DNA of 64,000 nucleotides from Photorhabdus cinerea (GTDB lineage: Bacteria; Pseudomonadota; Gammaproteobacteria; Enterobacterales; Enterobacteriaceae). Positions 28,101 to 43,100 of the stretch are shown in pieces. The notes under the pieces are model-generated. The model saw nothing but the letters and a program-made list of their open reading frames with translations, was not told the origin of the DNA and searched no databases. Both the position numbers and the translations under genes were made by a program. Numbering within the stretch: position 1 is the first letter of the stretch; each line of letters starts with the position of its first letter. The stretch lies in assembly GCF_011189575.1 (NCBI RefSeq), contig NZ_PUJW01000021.1, positions 1 to 64,000 of the forward strand. The letters run 5' to 3'.

Positions 28101-31100
28101 AAGGTTTGCAAAGAGGAGTTATGTCGGTAATTCAACAGAGTATTAAAGAGCGGTGCTTCACTCTGCACACCACTACAACGCTGAGCTAACGCCAGAGATG
28201 CATGCTCATGCTCCAGCAATCCAGCCAGCCGGGTATGGACTATCTGTACACTATCCCGTACTGGAGTATCATCCACATCCAGCCGTAATGGCAGGGTATT
28301 GATAAACAATCCCATCCCATTATCAACTCCTTCCCCCGCTTGCATACGCCCAAACAGGACAGTCCCAAACACCACCTGTTGTTGTCCGCTGGTACGCGAC
28401 AACACCTGCGCCCAAGCAAGATGGCACAAAGCAGCCAAACTCACACTCAAACGCCGGGCTTGACCCCGTAAGCGGTCATTAAGTTCAGCTGCCAGCATCT
28501 GGTGTGATTCTGTGACTTGCGAACCATCATGATGCACTTCTGTCAAGCCGAATGGTAACGTCGGCTCATTTACTCCAGCCAACATGTCGGTAAAGAAGCG
28601 GGTATGTTCTTCCTGACTTACCCCCAATCGGGCCTGAGCCACCAGATTGCGGAAGGGAACCGGAACAGGCAAGTTGTCCCCTTGTCCGGCAAGATACGCC
28701 TGAACTTCACGGTTCATCACGCCCAATGTTGTATGGTCACCAATCAGGTGGTGCAACAATTGCAGCACTATCCAGCGGCCATCATGCTCCCGCGCCACAG
28801 CAAAGCGCAGTAATGGCGCCTGTCCCAAGTCAATACGATGCTGACGTGTATCAAAACGTCGCATCAATTGATCACCAACCGGACCATCATCCGGGTGCAA
28901 GGTCAATTCAGCCACGGACAAAGGTGCCTGGCGCCAAACCACCTGAACCGGAACCGATAACCCTTGCCAGATAAAAGCAGTACGCAGAATATCGTGACGA
29001 TCAACTACCTGTTGAACTGCGGCCAGATAACGATCCAATAAAGACCGATTAGCAAAAGCCATTTGACTGGCCAGTAGATACAGATCACCTTTATTTGCCA
29101 GTAGATGATGGAACAAAATGCCATCCTGCAACGGTGACAAAGCATAGATGTCCTGAATATTCGTCATTCCGCCCGGCACTTGCCCGATGATATGGTCAAT
29201 TTCCGGCTGAGTCAGATCAATCAGTGGCAACATCTCTGGTGTCAATGTAGTCGCTGCCGGTGTAATAACATTAGGCGGTACTACCACCGCCCGGTACTGC
29301 CCCAGCGTTTGGGCAAGTTCAGACAACACTGGAAATTGGAACAAGTCACGCACGGCCAGCATCAATCCAAGATTACGCAAGCGTTCAACCATCCGCACAG
29401 CAAGCAGCGAATGTCCCCCCAGTGCAAAGAAACTATCGTGCCGACTGATTTGCTCAATTCCCAGCAATTCGCGCCAGATAGCCGCCAGTGTGGTTTCTGT
29501 CTCCCCTTGCGGTGCGGCATAAACCTGACGAGCAAAATCTTCCTCGCCCGGAATCGGCAGCGCCCGGCGATCCAGTTTGCCGTTAGGCGTCAGCGGAAAT
29601 GCATCCAGACGCACAAAAGCCGCCGGCACCATATAATCAGGCAAAGTTATGCTCAAGTGGCTACGCAAGTTGTTAACTAACCCGTCATCCGCTTGTGCCA
29701 CGACATAGGCAATCAGCCGTTTATCCTGCCCGTCACCGGATACTAACACGAGTGCTTCACGGACCGCAGAGTGCTCCATCAGCCGAGCCTCTATTTCCCC
29801 CGGTTCAATACGGAAACCCCGGATTTTAACCTGCTGATCATTACGGCCAACAAACACCAGATTGCCATCCGGCAAGTAACGAGCCAAATCCCCGGTTCGG
29901 TACATGCGCGCATTTGGATCATAGCTAAATGGGTCCGTGAGAAAATGTTCAGCTGTCAGTTCTGGGCGGTTCAGATAACCACGTGCTACACCTATACCGC
30001 CAATATATAGTTCACCTACCGTCCCCAGTGGCACCAGCTGACCGCAGGTATCCAGTAAATAAACACGCGTGTTGGCCGTCGGGCGACCCATCGGTACCAA
30101 TTCATCGGTATAGTCTGGCGGGCAAGACCAGACAGTCGCGCAAACAGTGATTTCCGTCGGGCCATAAGCATTGAACAGATTCGCCCGACCACTCAGAGCT
30201 TGAAACAGTGCTGCACTGGGCGCTTCACCACCCAGTATCAATGTCGGCCTTATCGTCATCACCGGTAAACCCGCCCCCTCCCGGAGCATAGCTGGTGTCA
30301 AACAGGCATGCGTCACTGCCTGCTCTTCCAGATAATGCCAAAGGTGGTGTGGCTCCTGGCGAACCGTATCGGCAGGAATATCCAAAGTGGCGCCACCGCA
30401 TAGCGCCATCATGACTTCCCAAACACTGGCATCGAAACCAAACGAGGCAAACTGCAACATTCGGCTACTTGAATGAATATCAAACTGAACAATTTTTTCC
30501 TGAATAAGATTAACTAACCCACGATGTTCAATCATCACCCCTTTCGGTGTGCCAGTAGAACCAGAGGTATAAATCACATAGGCCAGATGACGGGAAGTCA
30601 ATGAAGACACCAAGGGGTTGCTGTCCGGCTGGTCAAGTAATGAATTCGGATCAAGTAGGGTCAATCCGGCTAACGCTTTCTCGCCTAACGCATCACATCC
30701 AGCGCTATCCGCCAGCAAAATCGCTGGCGCAGCATCGATTAAAATATGTAATAAACGTTCACCCGGATAAGCCGGGTCCAGAGGTACATAGGCCCCGCCA
30801 GCTTTTAGTACTGCCAACAGTCCTATTACCATTGCAGGTGAGCGTGTCACGCAAATCGCTACTCGCTGATCTGGTACCACACCCAGTGTAATAAGCTGAT
30901 GAGCTAACCGGTTAGCACAGGTATTTAATTCGGCATAACTTAAACTCTGCCCTTCATGCACCAACGCAATAGCATCAGGATGCTTTTCAACTTGTTGCTC
31001 AAATAACCGATGAATACACAATTGGTCAGGATACCGGGCTTCTGTCGCATTCCAGGTTTCCAGTAATAGTCTGCGTTCTGCTGACGCCAAAATATCGATT

Positions 31101-34100
31101 TTTCCAACCCGTTGCTGAGGATTAGCGGCCATTTCTCGCAGTATCGTATACAGATAACCGGCATGTCGTTCGATTGTCTGCCGATCAAACAATGCGGTTG
31201 CATAATTCAGATAACCCACAATCTTGCCATCCATCTCTGACAGATTCAGCTCAAGATCGAACTTAACCACATCAAAAGCTTGCTCAACGGGTGAGACGGT
31301 CACCCCCGGTAGCCTCAATTCCATATTCTCATTGTTCTGCCAGGCAAACATCACTTGAAACAACGGGGTATGCGCCAATCGGCGCGGGGGCTGCACAATT
31401 TCTACCACCTGTTCGAATGGCAAATCCTGGTGCTCCTGTGCCGCCAATGCGGTTTGCCGCACACGCATAAGTAACTCGGTGACGTTCGGCGAACCTGATA
31501 AGTCAATACGTAAGGCCAGCGTATTAACGAAGAAACCGATCAGAGATTCCACTTCTTGAAGACTACGGCCCGCACTCGGCGTACCGATAACCAGATCTTC
31601 TTGGCCTGACAAGCGCGACAGAACTATAGCCCAAGCTGATAACAGGGTCATAAATAGCGTAACACCCTGCCGTTCACTCAAATGTTTAAGGGATTTCGTT
31701 AACTCTTCATCCAAACTAATCGACAATAAATGTCCGACAAACGACTGGTGAGATGGACGTAGCCGATCAGTTGGCAAATCTAACAGGACCGGCGAGTCAG
31801 CTAGCGCAGTGCGCCAGTAATTAGATTGGATTTGGACACGTTCAGCTGAAAGCCATTGACGTTGCCACGCGGCATAATCAGGGTACTGAATCGCCAACGG
31901 TGGCAACGGATCGGGTTGCTCTAGCAAGAAAGCCGCATAGAGAGCATTCATCTCACGCATCAACAAGCTAACAGACCAGCCGTCTGAAATAATGTGATGC
32001 TGGGTCAACAGGAATACATAATCATTGTCAGCCCGTTGTATCAGACAAGCACGGATCAACGGGCCACGGGTCAAATCGAATGACGTCTCAGTTTCCTGTA
32101 CACACAAATGTTCAAGTTGTTGATCCACATCAGGCACGTTACGCAGATCGTATTTTTTCATTGGCAAGCCAAATTCCACTGGCAACAGTTTAACTTGAGG
32201 CTGACCATCAACAGAGATAAATACAGAATGTAACGCTTCATGACGAGCAAACAGGCGATTAAGCGCCTGCTGCCAGACAGTGATATCAAGCGGCCCCTGC
32301 AAACGCAGTGCTATGGGGATATGATAGGTATCACTGACTCCCTTAAATTGAGCCAGGAACCACAAGCGCTGTTGCGCGAATGACAGCGGCAACTCACCCT
32401 CACGGGATATTGGCATAATGGCCGGTAGCCCACTGCCTTGCTCAGTCAGTCGCGCACTCATCACCTCAGCAAAGGCGGCTAAAGAAGGGGATTTAAACAA
32501 CGTGGTCAGCGGCAATTCGATACCTAAAGCGGCTATTCGGTTCATCATCCGCACAGCCAATAGCGAATGACCGCCCAGCACGAAAAAGTTGTCATGGCGG
32601 CTAATCTGTTCAACCCCCAGTAACTCGCGCCAGATAGCGGCCAAAGCCGTTTCCATCTTCCCTTGCGGCGCTGCATAAACCTGACGAGCAAAAGCTTCCT
32701 CTCCCGGCGCGGGTAATGCCTGACGGTTTAGTTTACCGCTAGATGTCAGTGGAAATATATCCAAACGCACAAAAGCCGACGGCATCATATAATCAGGCAA
32801 AATCGTACTCAGATGGGTACGCAAACTGTTAACCAGCCCGTCATCTGCGTCTGCCACCACATAAGCAACCAGCCGCTTATCCTGCCCGTCATCCAGAGCT
32901 AACACAGCGGCTTCACGCACCGCAAAATGTTCCGTCAACCGGGCTTCGATTTCCCCCGGTTCAACGCGGAAACCACGAATTTTAACCTGTTGGTCATTAC
33001 GGCCAACAAAAACCAGATTGCCGTCCGGCAGGTAGCGAGCCAGATCCCCGGTTCGATACATCCGCCCACTCGGTTCATCACTAAATGGATCTGTCAGAAA
33101 ACGCTCAGCCGTCAATTCCGGACGATTGAGATAACCGCAGGCAACCCCATCTCCGCCAACATAAATCTCACCAGTTGCGCCCAGTGGCACCGGTTGACCA
33201 TAATCATCCAGTAAGTAAACACGTGTATTGGCTATCGGTCGGCCAATAGGAACTCTCATCGTTCCTTGTGGTAACGCGGCAATACGGTACATGGTAGTAA
33301 AGGTGGTGCCTTCACTCGGACCGTAAGCCTGCAATAATTGTTGTGGCGGGCTGTTGTCCAAAACCTTAGCAATCACATGCGAATCGGGGATATCTCCCCC
33401 AAAAATCAGGATTTTTATCTGCGGAAGAACCGAGGATAATTCGACTACCAGCCGGTTAAATAACCCGATAGTCAGCCACAGAATCGTAACTCGATGAACC
33501 TGTAACACCCGCACAAACTCCCGCGGCGTCAGCAAAGTGGCATAGTCAATCACCACCAGCGTTCCACCATTAAGCAAAGGCGTCCAAACTTCAAAGGTAC
33601 TGGCATCAAAAGCCGGGTTAGCGGTGAAAGCAACCTTGTCATCCGGCCTGATTGCAGCATAGCCGTTATTAATAACCAGTCTGACCACCGCACGATGAGG
33701 CACCACCACGCCTTTTGGTGTACCGGTCGAGCCGGAGGTATACATGACATAGGCTGAATCTGAACTATGACAAGGTAAATCAAGATTGGCGCGATCTTCC
33801 GCTCTGATTGTTCCCATCTCACTGGAAAGACAGAACAGCGGAACTGCAAAATTAGTCGGGATATCAGATGGTAAATCAGTGATCAGTAACCGTGCTGAAC
33901 AATCGTTTATCAACCTGTTTTTCCACTCGTCTGGTACGCTGGGATCTATCGGCACGTATACAGCATCGACCTTGAGAATAGCCAGCTGGGCCACCACCAG
34001 TTCAATCGAACGCTCTAACAGGATTACAACGCGATCACCCGGACAAATCCCTTGCGCTATCAATTGACGGGCCAGCCGGTTAGCACTGGCATTCAGTTCT

Positions 34101-37100
34101 GCATAACACAGCGCCTTATCTCCCGCTATCAGCGCGACGGCATCCGGGGTTTTCTCCACCTGTTGTTCAAACAATTGATGGATACACAACTGATCAGGAT
34201 ACCGTGTTTCGGTTGCGTTCCAAGTTTTCAACAGCAGCTTGCGCTCCGCTTCTGGCAAAATGTTCAGCGTCCGTATTGGTGTGTCAGGAGCCTGTTCAAG
34301 CGTTGCTACCAGACTTTCCAGTGCTTGTTGCATATAGCCGCATACGCGTTCCGGATCAAACGGCTGGACGATTTGCACTGTCAATCCCAACGCATCACTA
34401 AAATCCTCCACCGACAGCACAAATGGATAGTTGGTCCGCTCCTGCGCACCAAGGAACTCAACACCGTTTATAATTTCATTCGAAGCTGCTAACGGCGCAT
34501 TATGTCGATAGTTCAACAGAGTACTAAAGAGCGGGGTTCCACCTTGCACACCACTGCAACGCTGAGCCAATGCCAGCGAGGCATGTTCATGCTCTAACAG
34601 CCCAGCCAACCGGGTATGCACCGCCTGTATGCTGTCCCGTACCAGGGTATCATCGATATCCAATCGTAACGGCAAGGTATTGATAAACAGTCCCATGCCA
34701 CTGTCAGCGCCTTCGCCCGCCTGCATACGCCCAAATAGCACCGTGCCGAACACCACTTTCTTCTGGCCGCTGGTACGAGACAACACTTGCGCCCAAGCCA
34801 GATGACACAATGTGGCTAAACTTACCCCCAGACGCCGAGCCTGATCACGTAAACGGTCATTCAAGTCAGTCGTCAGCATCCGATGCGATTGTGTTACCTG
34901 TGAACCACCATGGTGTACCTCTATCAACCCAAACGGCAACGTCGGTTCCTCCACCTCCGCCAACATGTCAGTAAAGAAACAAGTATGCTCAACCTGGCTG
35001 GCACCCAATTGAACCTGAGTAATCAAATGACGGAAAGGTACCGGAACCGGCAGCCTGTTTTCCTGCCCGGTAAGATACGCCTGAACCTCACGGTTCATGA
35101 CTTCCATCGTGGTATGATCGCCAATCAGGTGATGCAACAGTTGCAACACCACCCAACGGCCATCAGTCTCCTGCGCCATCATAAAGCGTAGAAGCGGAGC
35201 CTGACTCAAATCGATACGATGCTGGCGTAGATCAAACAATTGGGCTAACTGCTCGCAGATCGGTCCGTCAGCCGGGTTCAGTACCAGTTCCGCCACTGGC
35301 AATTGAACTTGACGACAAACCACCTGAGCCGGAACAGATAATCCCTGCCAAACAAAGGCAGTGCGCAAGATATCATGGCGATCAACCACCTGCTGAACCG
35401 CTGCCAGATAACGATCCAGCAAAGGTCGGTCAGCAAAAACCATTTGACCTGCTAACAGATACGGATCGCCTTCGTTCGCCAGCAGATGATGGAACAAAAT
35501 GCCATCCTGCAACGGCGACAAAGCATAGATATCCTGAATATTGCTGATCCCGCCGGGCACCTGCTCAACGATGTGATCAACCTCTGACTGAGTTAGAGCA
35601 ATCAACGGCAACATCTCCGGCGTCAACACCGTGGTTGCCGACGTAATGATATTAGGCGGAACCACTACAGCCCGATATTGTGCCAAAGTTTGAGCAAGTT
35701 CAGACAACATCGGGGATTTAAACAGATCACGCACTGCCAACGTTAAACCCAGATTACGCAAACGTTCAACCATCTGCACAGCGAGCAACGAATGCCCTCC
35801 CAGAGTGAAGAAACTATCGTGCCGGCTAATCTGCTCAATTCCCAACAAATCACGCCAGATAGCAGCCAAAGCAACCTCAGTGTCCCCTTGCGGTGCTTCA
35901 TAAACCTGATGAGCAAAAGCGTCCTCTCCCGGAGCCGGTAATGCCTGACGATCTAATTTACCGTTAGAGGTCAACGGAAAAGCATCCAGACAGACAAAGG
36001 CCGCTGGCACCATATATTCAGGCAAAATTGCACTTAAATAAGTCCGTAAACTATTAACCAATTCGTCATTCGCGTCTGCCACCACATAGGCAACCAACCG
36101 CTTATCTTGCCCATCTCCCAACGCCAGTACAGCGGCCTCCCGCACCGCAGGATATTCTGTCAACCGGGCTTCGATTTCCCCCGGTTCAATGCGGAAACCC
36201 CGAATTTTCACCTGTTGGTCATTACGGCCAAGGAACTCCAGATTTCCGTCCGGCAGGTAGCGTGCCAGATCCCCGGTTCGATACATCCGCGCATTCGGTT
36301 GATCACTAAACGGATCTGTCAAAAAGCGTTCAGCCGTCAGTTCAGGCCGATTGAGGTAACCACAAGCCACCCCATCTCCCCCCACATAAATCTCACCGAT
36401 CACCCCTAACGGTACTGGTTGACCATAACCATCCAGCAGATAAACACGAGTATTCGCTATCGGTCGGCCAATCGGGACCCTCATCGTCCTTAATGGTAAT
36501 GTTGCGATACGGTACATAGTAGTAAAAGTGGTTCCTTCACTCGGACCGTAAGCCTGTAATAACTGTTGTGGCGGGCTGTTGTCCAAAACCTCAGCAATTA
36601 CATGTAGATCGGGGATATCTCCCCCGAAAATCAGAACTTTTATCTGCGGAAGAATGGGGGATAACCTTGCCACTAATCGGTTAAACAACCCAATAGTCAG
36701 CCACAAAATCGTGATTTGATGAGCCTGTAACGCTTGTACAAATTCCTGTGGTGTCAGCAAAGTAGTGTGATCAATAACCACCAATGTGCCACCGTTAAGC
36801 AAAGGTGCCCAGACTTCAAACGTACTGGCATCAAAAGCCGGGTTAGCCGTAAAAGCAACCCGGTCATCCGGTCCGATTTCAGCATAACCATTATTGATAA
36901 CCAACCTGACCACAGCACGGTGAGGCACTACCACACCTTTTGGTATGCCGGTCGAACCGGAGGTATACATGACATAAGCTGAACTGAGACAAGGTACATT
37001 GAGATTAAAACACTCTTTCCCCCTGATAGTGTCCATCTCACTGGAGAGACAGAACAGCGGAACCGCAAGGTCAATCGGGATATCAAACTGCGAATCGGTG

Positions 37101-40100
37101 AGCAGCAATTTGGCTGAACAATCGCTTATTAGCCAGTTTTTCCGCTCGTCCGGCACACTGGGATCTATCGGCACATAAACAGCACCAACTTTAAGAATGG
37201 CCAATTGTGCCACTACCAATTCAACCGAGCGTTCTAACATAATCGCCACGTGGTCATCTGGGCAAACCCGTAGCTCAATCAATCGATGGGCCAATCGGTT
37301 AGCACAAGCATTCAGTTCCGTATAGCTGAGGATTTTATCTCCCGCTATCAGCGCTGTCGCTGCCGGGGTTTTCTCTGCCTGTTGTTCAAACAACTGATGA
37401 ATACACAATTGGTCAGGATACGGTACTTTAGTCGCGTTCCAGATTTCCAACAGCAACCTGCGCTCCGCCGATGTCAGAATATCGATCTCCCTGACTGGTT
37501 GCTGAGGATTAGTCACCATCTCTTGCAGCACCGTGTACAGATACCCTAAGTGCCGCTCGATGGTTTGTTGATCAAACAGGGCCGTTGCATAACTCAAGTA
37601 ACCAACAATCTTGCCATCCTTCTCAGACAAGTTCAGTTCAAGATCAAACTTAGCGGTATCAAGGAATTGCTCGGCAGGTGAGACTGCCAGCCCCGGCAGT
37701 TTCCAATCTGGGTTCTCATTGTTCTGCCAAGCAAACATCACCTGAAACAGGGGAGTATGCGCCAATCGGCGCGGCGGTTGCACTATTTCCACCACTTGTT
37801 CGAATGGCAGATCTTGATGCTCCTGAGCCGCCAATGCCGTCTGCCGCACACGAGCAAGCAACTCAACCACATTTGGCTCACCCGATAAATTGATACGCAA
37901 GGCCAACGTATTGACGAAGAAGCCGATCAGCAATTCCACTTCTTGACGACTGCGCCCCGCACTTGGTGTACCAATAACCAGATCTTCCTGACCTGACAGA
38001 CGCGATAAAACCGTAGCCCAAGCTGACAGTAAGGTCATGAACAATGTGACCTCCTGCTGCTCGCTCAAACGCTTCAAGGATTGGGTTAATTCAGCATTCA
38101 GATTGACAGGCAATAAATTCCCCGCAAATGATTGCTGTACAGGGCGTGGTCGGTCAGTTGGCAAATCCAACAATACCGGCACATCAGCCAATATCATTCG
38201 CCAATAGTCAGATTGGTTCTGAATACGCTCAGCCGAAAGCCACTGACGCTGCCAAGCGGCGTAATCAGGGTACTGAATCGGTAATGGAGGCAATGGATCA
38301 GGTTGCCCGGTCAGAAAAGCTGTATAGAGGGCACTTAATTCATGCATCAATATACTGACAGACCAACCATCGAAAACAATATGATGCAGGGTCAACAGGA
38401 ATAGGTAATCATCATTAGCCAGTTGTATCAAAGCAGAGCGGATTAACGGCCCACGAGCGAGATTAAACAGCGTTTCAGACTCCTGCATGCGAAGATACTT
38501 AAGTTGTTTCTCCACATCAGGTACTTTACACAGATCGTATTTTTTCATCGGCAGGCCAAATTCCGCCGGCAACAGTTCGATCTGGGGGTGACCATCAACC
38601 GTCACAAATATGGAGCGTAAAGCCTCATGACGAGCAAACAAGTGATTAAGTGCACGCTGCCAGACAGCAATATCGAACTGACCCCGCAAACTCAATGCTA
38701 CCGGAATATGATAGGTATTACTGACCTCTTCAAATTGGGCCAAGAACCACAGACGCTGTTGCGCAAATGACAGAGGTAACTCGCTATCGCGAGATATCGG
38801 CATGATTGCGGGTAATATGCTATCTGGTTCACCAAACTGAACACTCATCTTCTCGGCAAAAGCTGACAATGAAGGAAATTCAAATAGCGTGCTCAACGGC
38901 AGTTTGATGCCTAAAGCGGCTATCCGGTTCATCATCCGTACCGCTAACAACGAATGACCGCCCAGCGCGAAAAAGTTGTCATGCCGACTTATCTGTCCAA
39001 TTCCCAGCAATTCATGCCAGATAGTAGCCAAAGCAATCTCAGTTTCCCCTTGCGGCGCTTCATAGATCTGACGGGCAAAATCGTCTTCCCCCGGAGCCGG
39101 TAGCGCCCGGAGATCCCGTTTGTCGTTAGGTGTGAGCGGAAAGGCATCCAGACGCACAAAAGCCGCTGGCACCATATAGTCAGGTAAAATTGTACTTAAA
39201 TGTTCACGTAGACTAACCACTAACCCGTCATCTGGCTCGGCCACCACATAAGCAACCAGCCGTTTATCTTGTCCATCACTTACCGCTAATACCAGTGCTT
39301 CACGCACCGCCGGATGCTCAGTCAAAAATGCTTCGATTTCCCCCGGTTCAATCCGAAAACCCCGGATTTTAACCTGTTGGTCATTACGACCAACAAACAC
39401 CAGATTGCCATCCGGCAGGTAGCGGGCCAAATCCCCGGTTTGATACATGCGTGCATTCGGTACATCACTAAATGGATCTGTCAGAAAGCGTTCAGCAGTC
39501 AATTCCGGGCGATTAAAGTAACCACAGGCAACCCCATTGCCACCAACATAAATCTCACCGGTCGCACCTAGTGGCACCGGTTGCCTATACGCGTCTAACA
39601 GATAGAGGCGCGTGTTAGCAATTGGCCGGCCAATAGGGATCTTTGCTACTCCCGGCGGTAACGCCGTAATGGGATATATCGTGGTAAAGGTGGTGCCTTC
39701 ACTTGGGCCATAAGCTTGTAATAATTGTTGCGGCGGATTCTTGTCCAAAACCTGAGCGATCACATGCGGATCGAGGACCTCACCGCCGAAAATCAAAATC
39801 TTGATCTGCGGAAGCACCGGAGACAGCTCCGCCACCAACCGGTGAAGCAAGCCAACACTCATCCACAGAATAGTGATTCGATAAACCTGTAAAGCTCGTA
39901 CAAAATCCGATGGCGTCAGTAAAGTAGCATGGTTGATAACCACCAGTGTTCCACCGTTGAGCAACGGCGCCCAAACTTCAAATGTGCTGGCATCAAAAGC
40001 GGGATTAGCTGTAAAGGCAACCCGATCATCCTGTCCGATTTCCGCATAGCCATTATTAATCACCAGTCGGACCACAGCACGATGAGGCACGATTACTCCT

Positions 40101-43100
40101 TTGGCTGTACCGGTCGAACCGGAGGTATACATAATATACGCTGACTTGGCGCTGGAACCGGGTAAGTCAAGATTGCAACGATCCTCTTCCCTGTCCGTAA
40201 TGGTATCGCTGGAGAGATGAAATAACGGCACAGCAAGGCCAGCCGGGACATCAGCCTGCTCATCAGTGAACAGCAATTTGGCTGAACAATCGTTTATCAG
40301 CCAATTTTTCCGCTCATCCGGCACTTTCGGATCTATCGGCACATAAACCGCACCGACCTTGAGAATGGCCAACTGTGTCACTACTAACTCAACAGATCGT
40401 TCTAACAGGATCGCAACGTGATCATTGGGACTAATCCCCTGTTCAATCAGTTGACGAGCCAGCCGATTAGCACAAACATTCAGTTCCGCGTAACTGAAAG
40501 TCTTATCTCCTGCTATCAGCGCAATGGCCTCTGGGGTTTTCTCCACCTGCTGTTCAAACAACTGATGAATGCATAGCTGGTCAGGATACGGCGCCTCGGT
40601 GGCATTCCAGATTTTCAGCAACAGCTGTTGTTCTGCTTCTGGCAAGATGTTCAATGTACGTACCGGTGTTTCTGGCGCCTGTTCAAGCACTTCCACCAGA
40701 CTTTCTAATGCCTGTTGCATATAACCACATACCCGTTCTGGATCAAACGGCTGCACCACTTGGGCGGTCAACCCCAAAGTGGAACCACCGTCCTCCACCG
40801 ACAGCACAAACGGATAGTTAGTACGTTCTTCTTCGCCAAGGAATTCAATACCCGGCACCACCTTATCCGGCGTCATCGACTGATCGTTATGCCGGTAGTT
40901 CAATAAGGAACTAAAAAGTGGCGTTTCGCCCTGTACACCACTGCAACGCTGAGCCAGCGCCAACAATGCATGTTCATGATCCAACAATGCTGCTAATCGG
41001 GTATGTGCGGCCTGTACGCTGTCCCGTACCGAAGTGTCATCAATATCCAACCGCAACGGCAAGGTATTGATAAACAGCCCCATGCCGCTATCAGCCCCGT
41101 CACCCACCTGCATACGCCCAAACAATACCGTGCCAAACACCACCTGTTGCTGCCCGCTGGTACGCGACAATACCTGCGCCCAAGCCAGATGACACAAAGC
41201 AGCCAGACTGACGCCCAGACGCCTCGCCTGATTGCGCAAGCGGTCATTCAGCGTGGCTGTCAGCATTCGGTGCGATTGGGTGACTTGTGAACCATCACGA
41301 TGGACCTCCACTAATCCAAACGGTAACGTCGGTTCATCTACCTCAGCCAGCATGTCAGTAAAGAAGCGGATATGCTCTTCCTGACTTACCCCCAATCGGG
41401 CTTGAGCCACTAAATTGCGGAAAGGTAGCGGTGCAGGCAGACTGCCCTCCTGCCCGGAAAAATACGCCTGAACCTCGTGGTTCATGACCTCCATCGTTGT
41501 ATGGTCACCAGTTAAATGATGCTGCAATTGCAGTACTATCCAGCGATCATCCGTTTCCTGTGTCACTATAAAGCACAGCAACGGTGCCTGGCCCAAATCG
41601 AGGTGATGCTGACGTAAGTCAAAACGCTGGGTTAACTGGTCAATAATTGGGCCATCAGCTGGATTCAGCATCAATTCAGTCACTGACAAAGGTGCCTGAC
41701 GCCAAACTACCTGAGCCGGAACTGACAATCCTTCCCAGAGAAAAGCAGTACGTAAAATATCGTGACGATCAACCACCTGTTGAACCACTGCCAAATAACG
41801 GTCCAACAAAGGCCGATCATTGAAGGCCATCATATAGGCCAACAGATACGGGTCACCTTCATTTGTGAGTAAACGGTGGAACAAAATACCGTCCTGTAGC
41901 GGCGACAAGGCATAGATATCCTGAATATTGGCGATCCCTCCCGGCACCTGTCCGACGATACGGTCAATATCAAGCTGAGTTAGATCAATCAGTGGCAGCA
42001 TCTCCGGCGTCAATGCTGTCGTTGCCGGTGTAATCACATTAGGCGGTACCACTATAGCCTGATGCTGCCCCAACATATGAGCAAGCTCAGACAATACTGG
42101 ATATCGGAATAAATCGCGGGCAACCAACGTTAACCCAAGGTTGCGCAGGTGCTCAATCATCCGTAAGGCAAAGAAAGAATGACCACCCAACGCAAAAAAG
42201 TTGTCATGTCGGCTAATCTGCTCAATACCCAACAATTCACGCCAGATAGTCGCCAACGTGGCTTCTATTTCCCCCTGCGGTGCAGCATAAATCTGACGAG
42301 CAAAAGCCTCCTCACCCGGAGCAGGCAACGCCCGGCGATCTAACTTACCATTAGGAGTCAGCGGGAAGGCATCCAGATGCACAAAAGCCGCTGGCACCAT
42401 GTAGTCAGGTAAAATTGTACTCAGGTAGGTACGCAGATTATTAACCAACTCCTCATCCGCTTCTGCCACCACATAGGCAACCAACCGCTTATCCTGCCTA
42501 TCATCCTGAACCAGCACGACAGCCTCACGTATCGCAGGATATTCCGTTAGTCGGGCTTCGATTTCTCCCGGTTCAATGCGGAAACCACGAATTTTAACCT
42601 GCTGGTCATTACGGCCAAAGAATTCCAAATTACCGTCCGACAAATAGCGAGCTAAATCCCCGGTTCGATACATACGCGCATTCGTCTTATTACTAAACGG
42701 ATCGACCAGAAAGCGTTCAGCCGTCAATTCCGGGCGATTGAGATAACCACAAGCAACCCCATCACCGCCAACATAAATCTCACCGACGCCACCCAACGGC
42801 ACCGGCTGACCATAATCATCCAGCAAGTAAACACGTGTATTGGCTATCGGTCGGCCAATTGGAACCTTCGCCATCCCCGGAGGTAACAACGCGATACGGT
42901 ACATCGTGGTAAACGTCGTTCCTTCCGTCGGGCCATAGGCTTGTAATAATTGTTGGGGCGGACTGTTGTCCAAAACCTCAGCAATCACATGCCGATCGGG
43001 GATATCCCCCCCGAAAATCAGCATTTTTATCTGTGGAAGCACCGAGGACAACTCAGCGGCCAGTCGGTTAAATAACCCGATAGTTAACCACAAAACCGTG

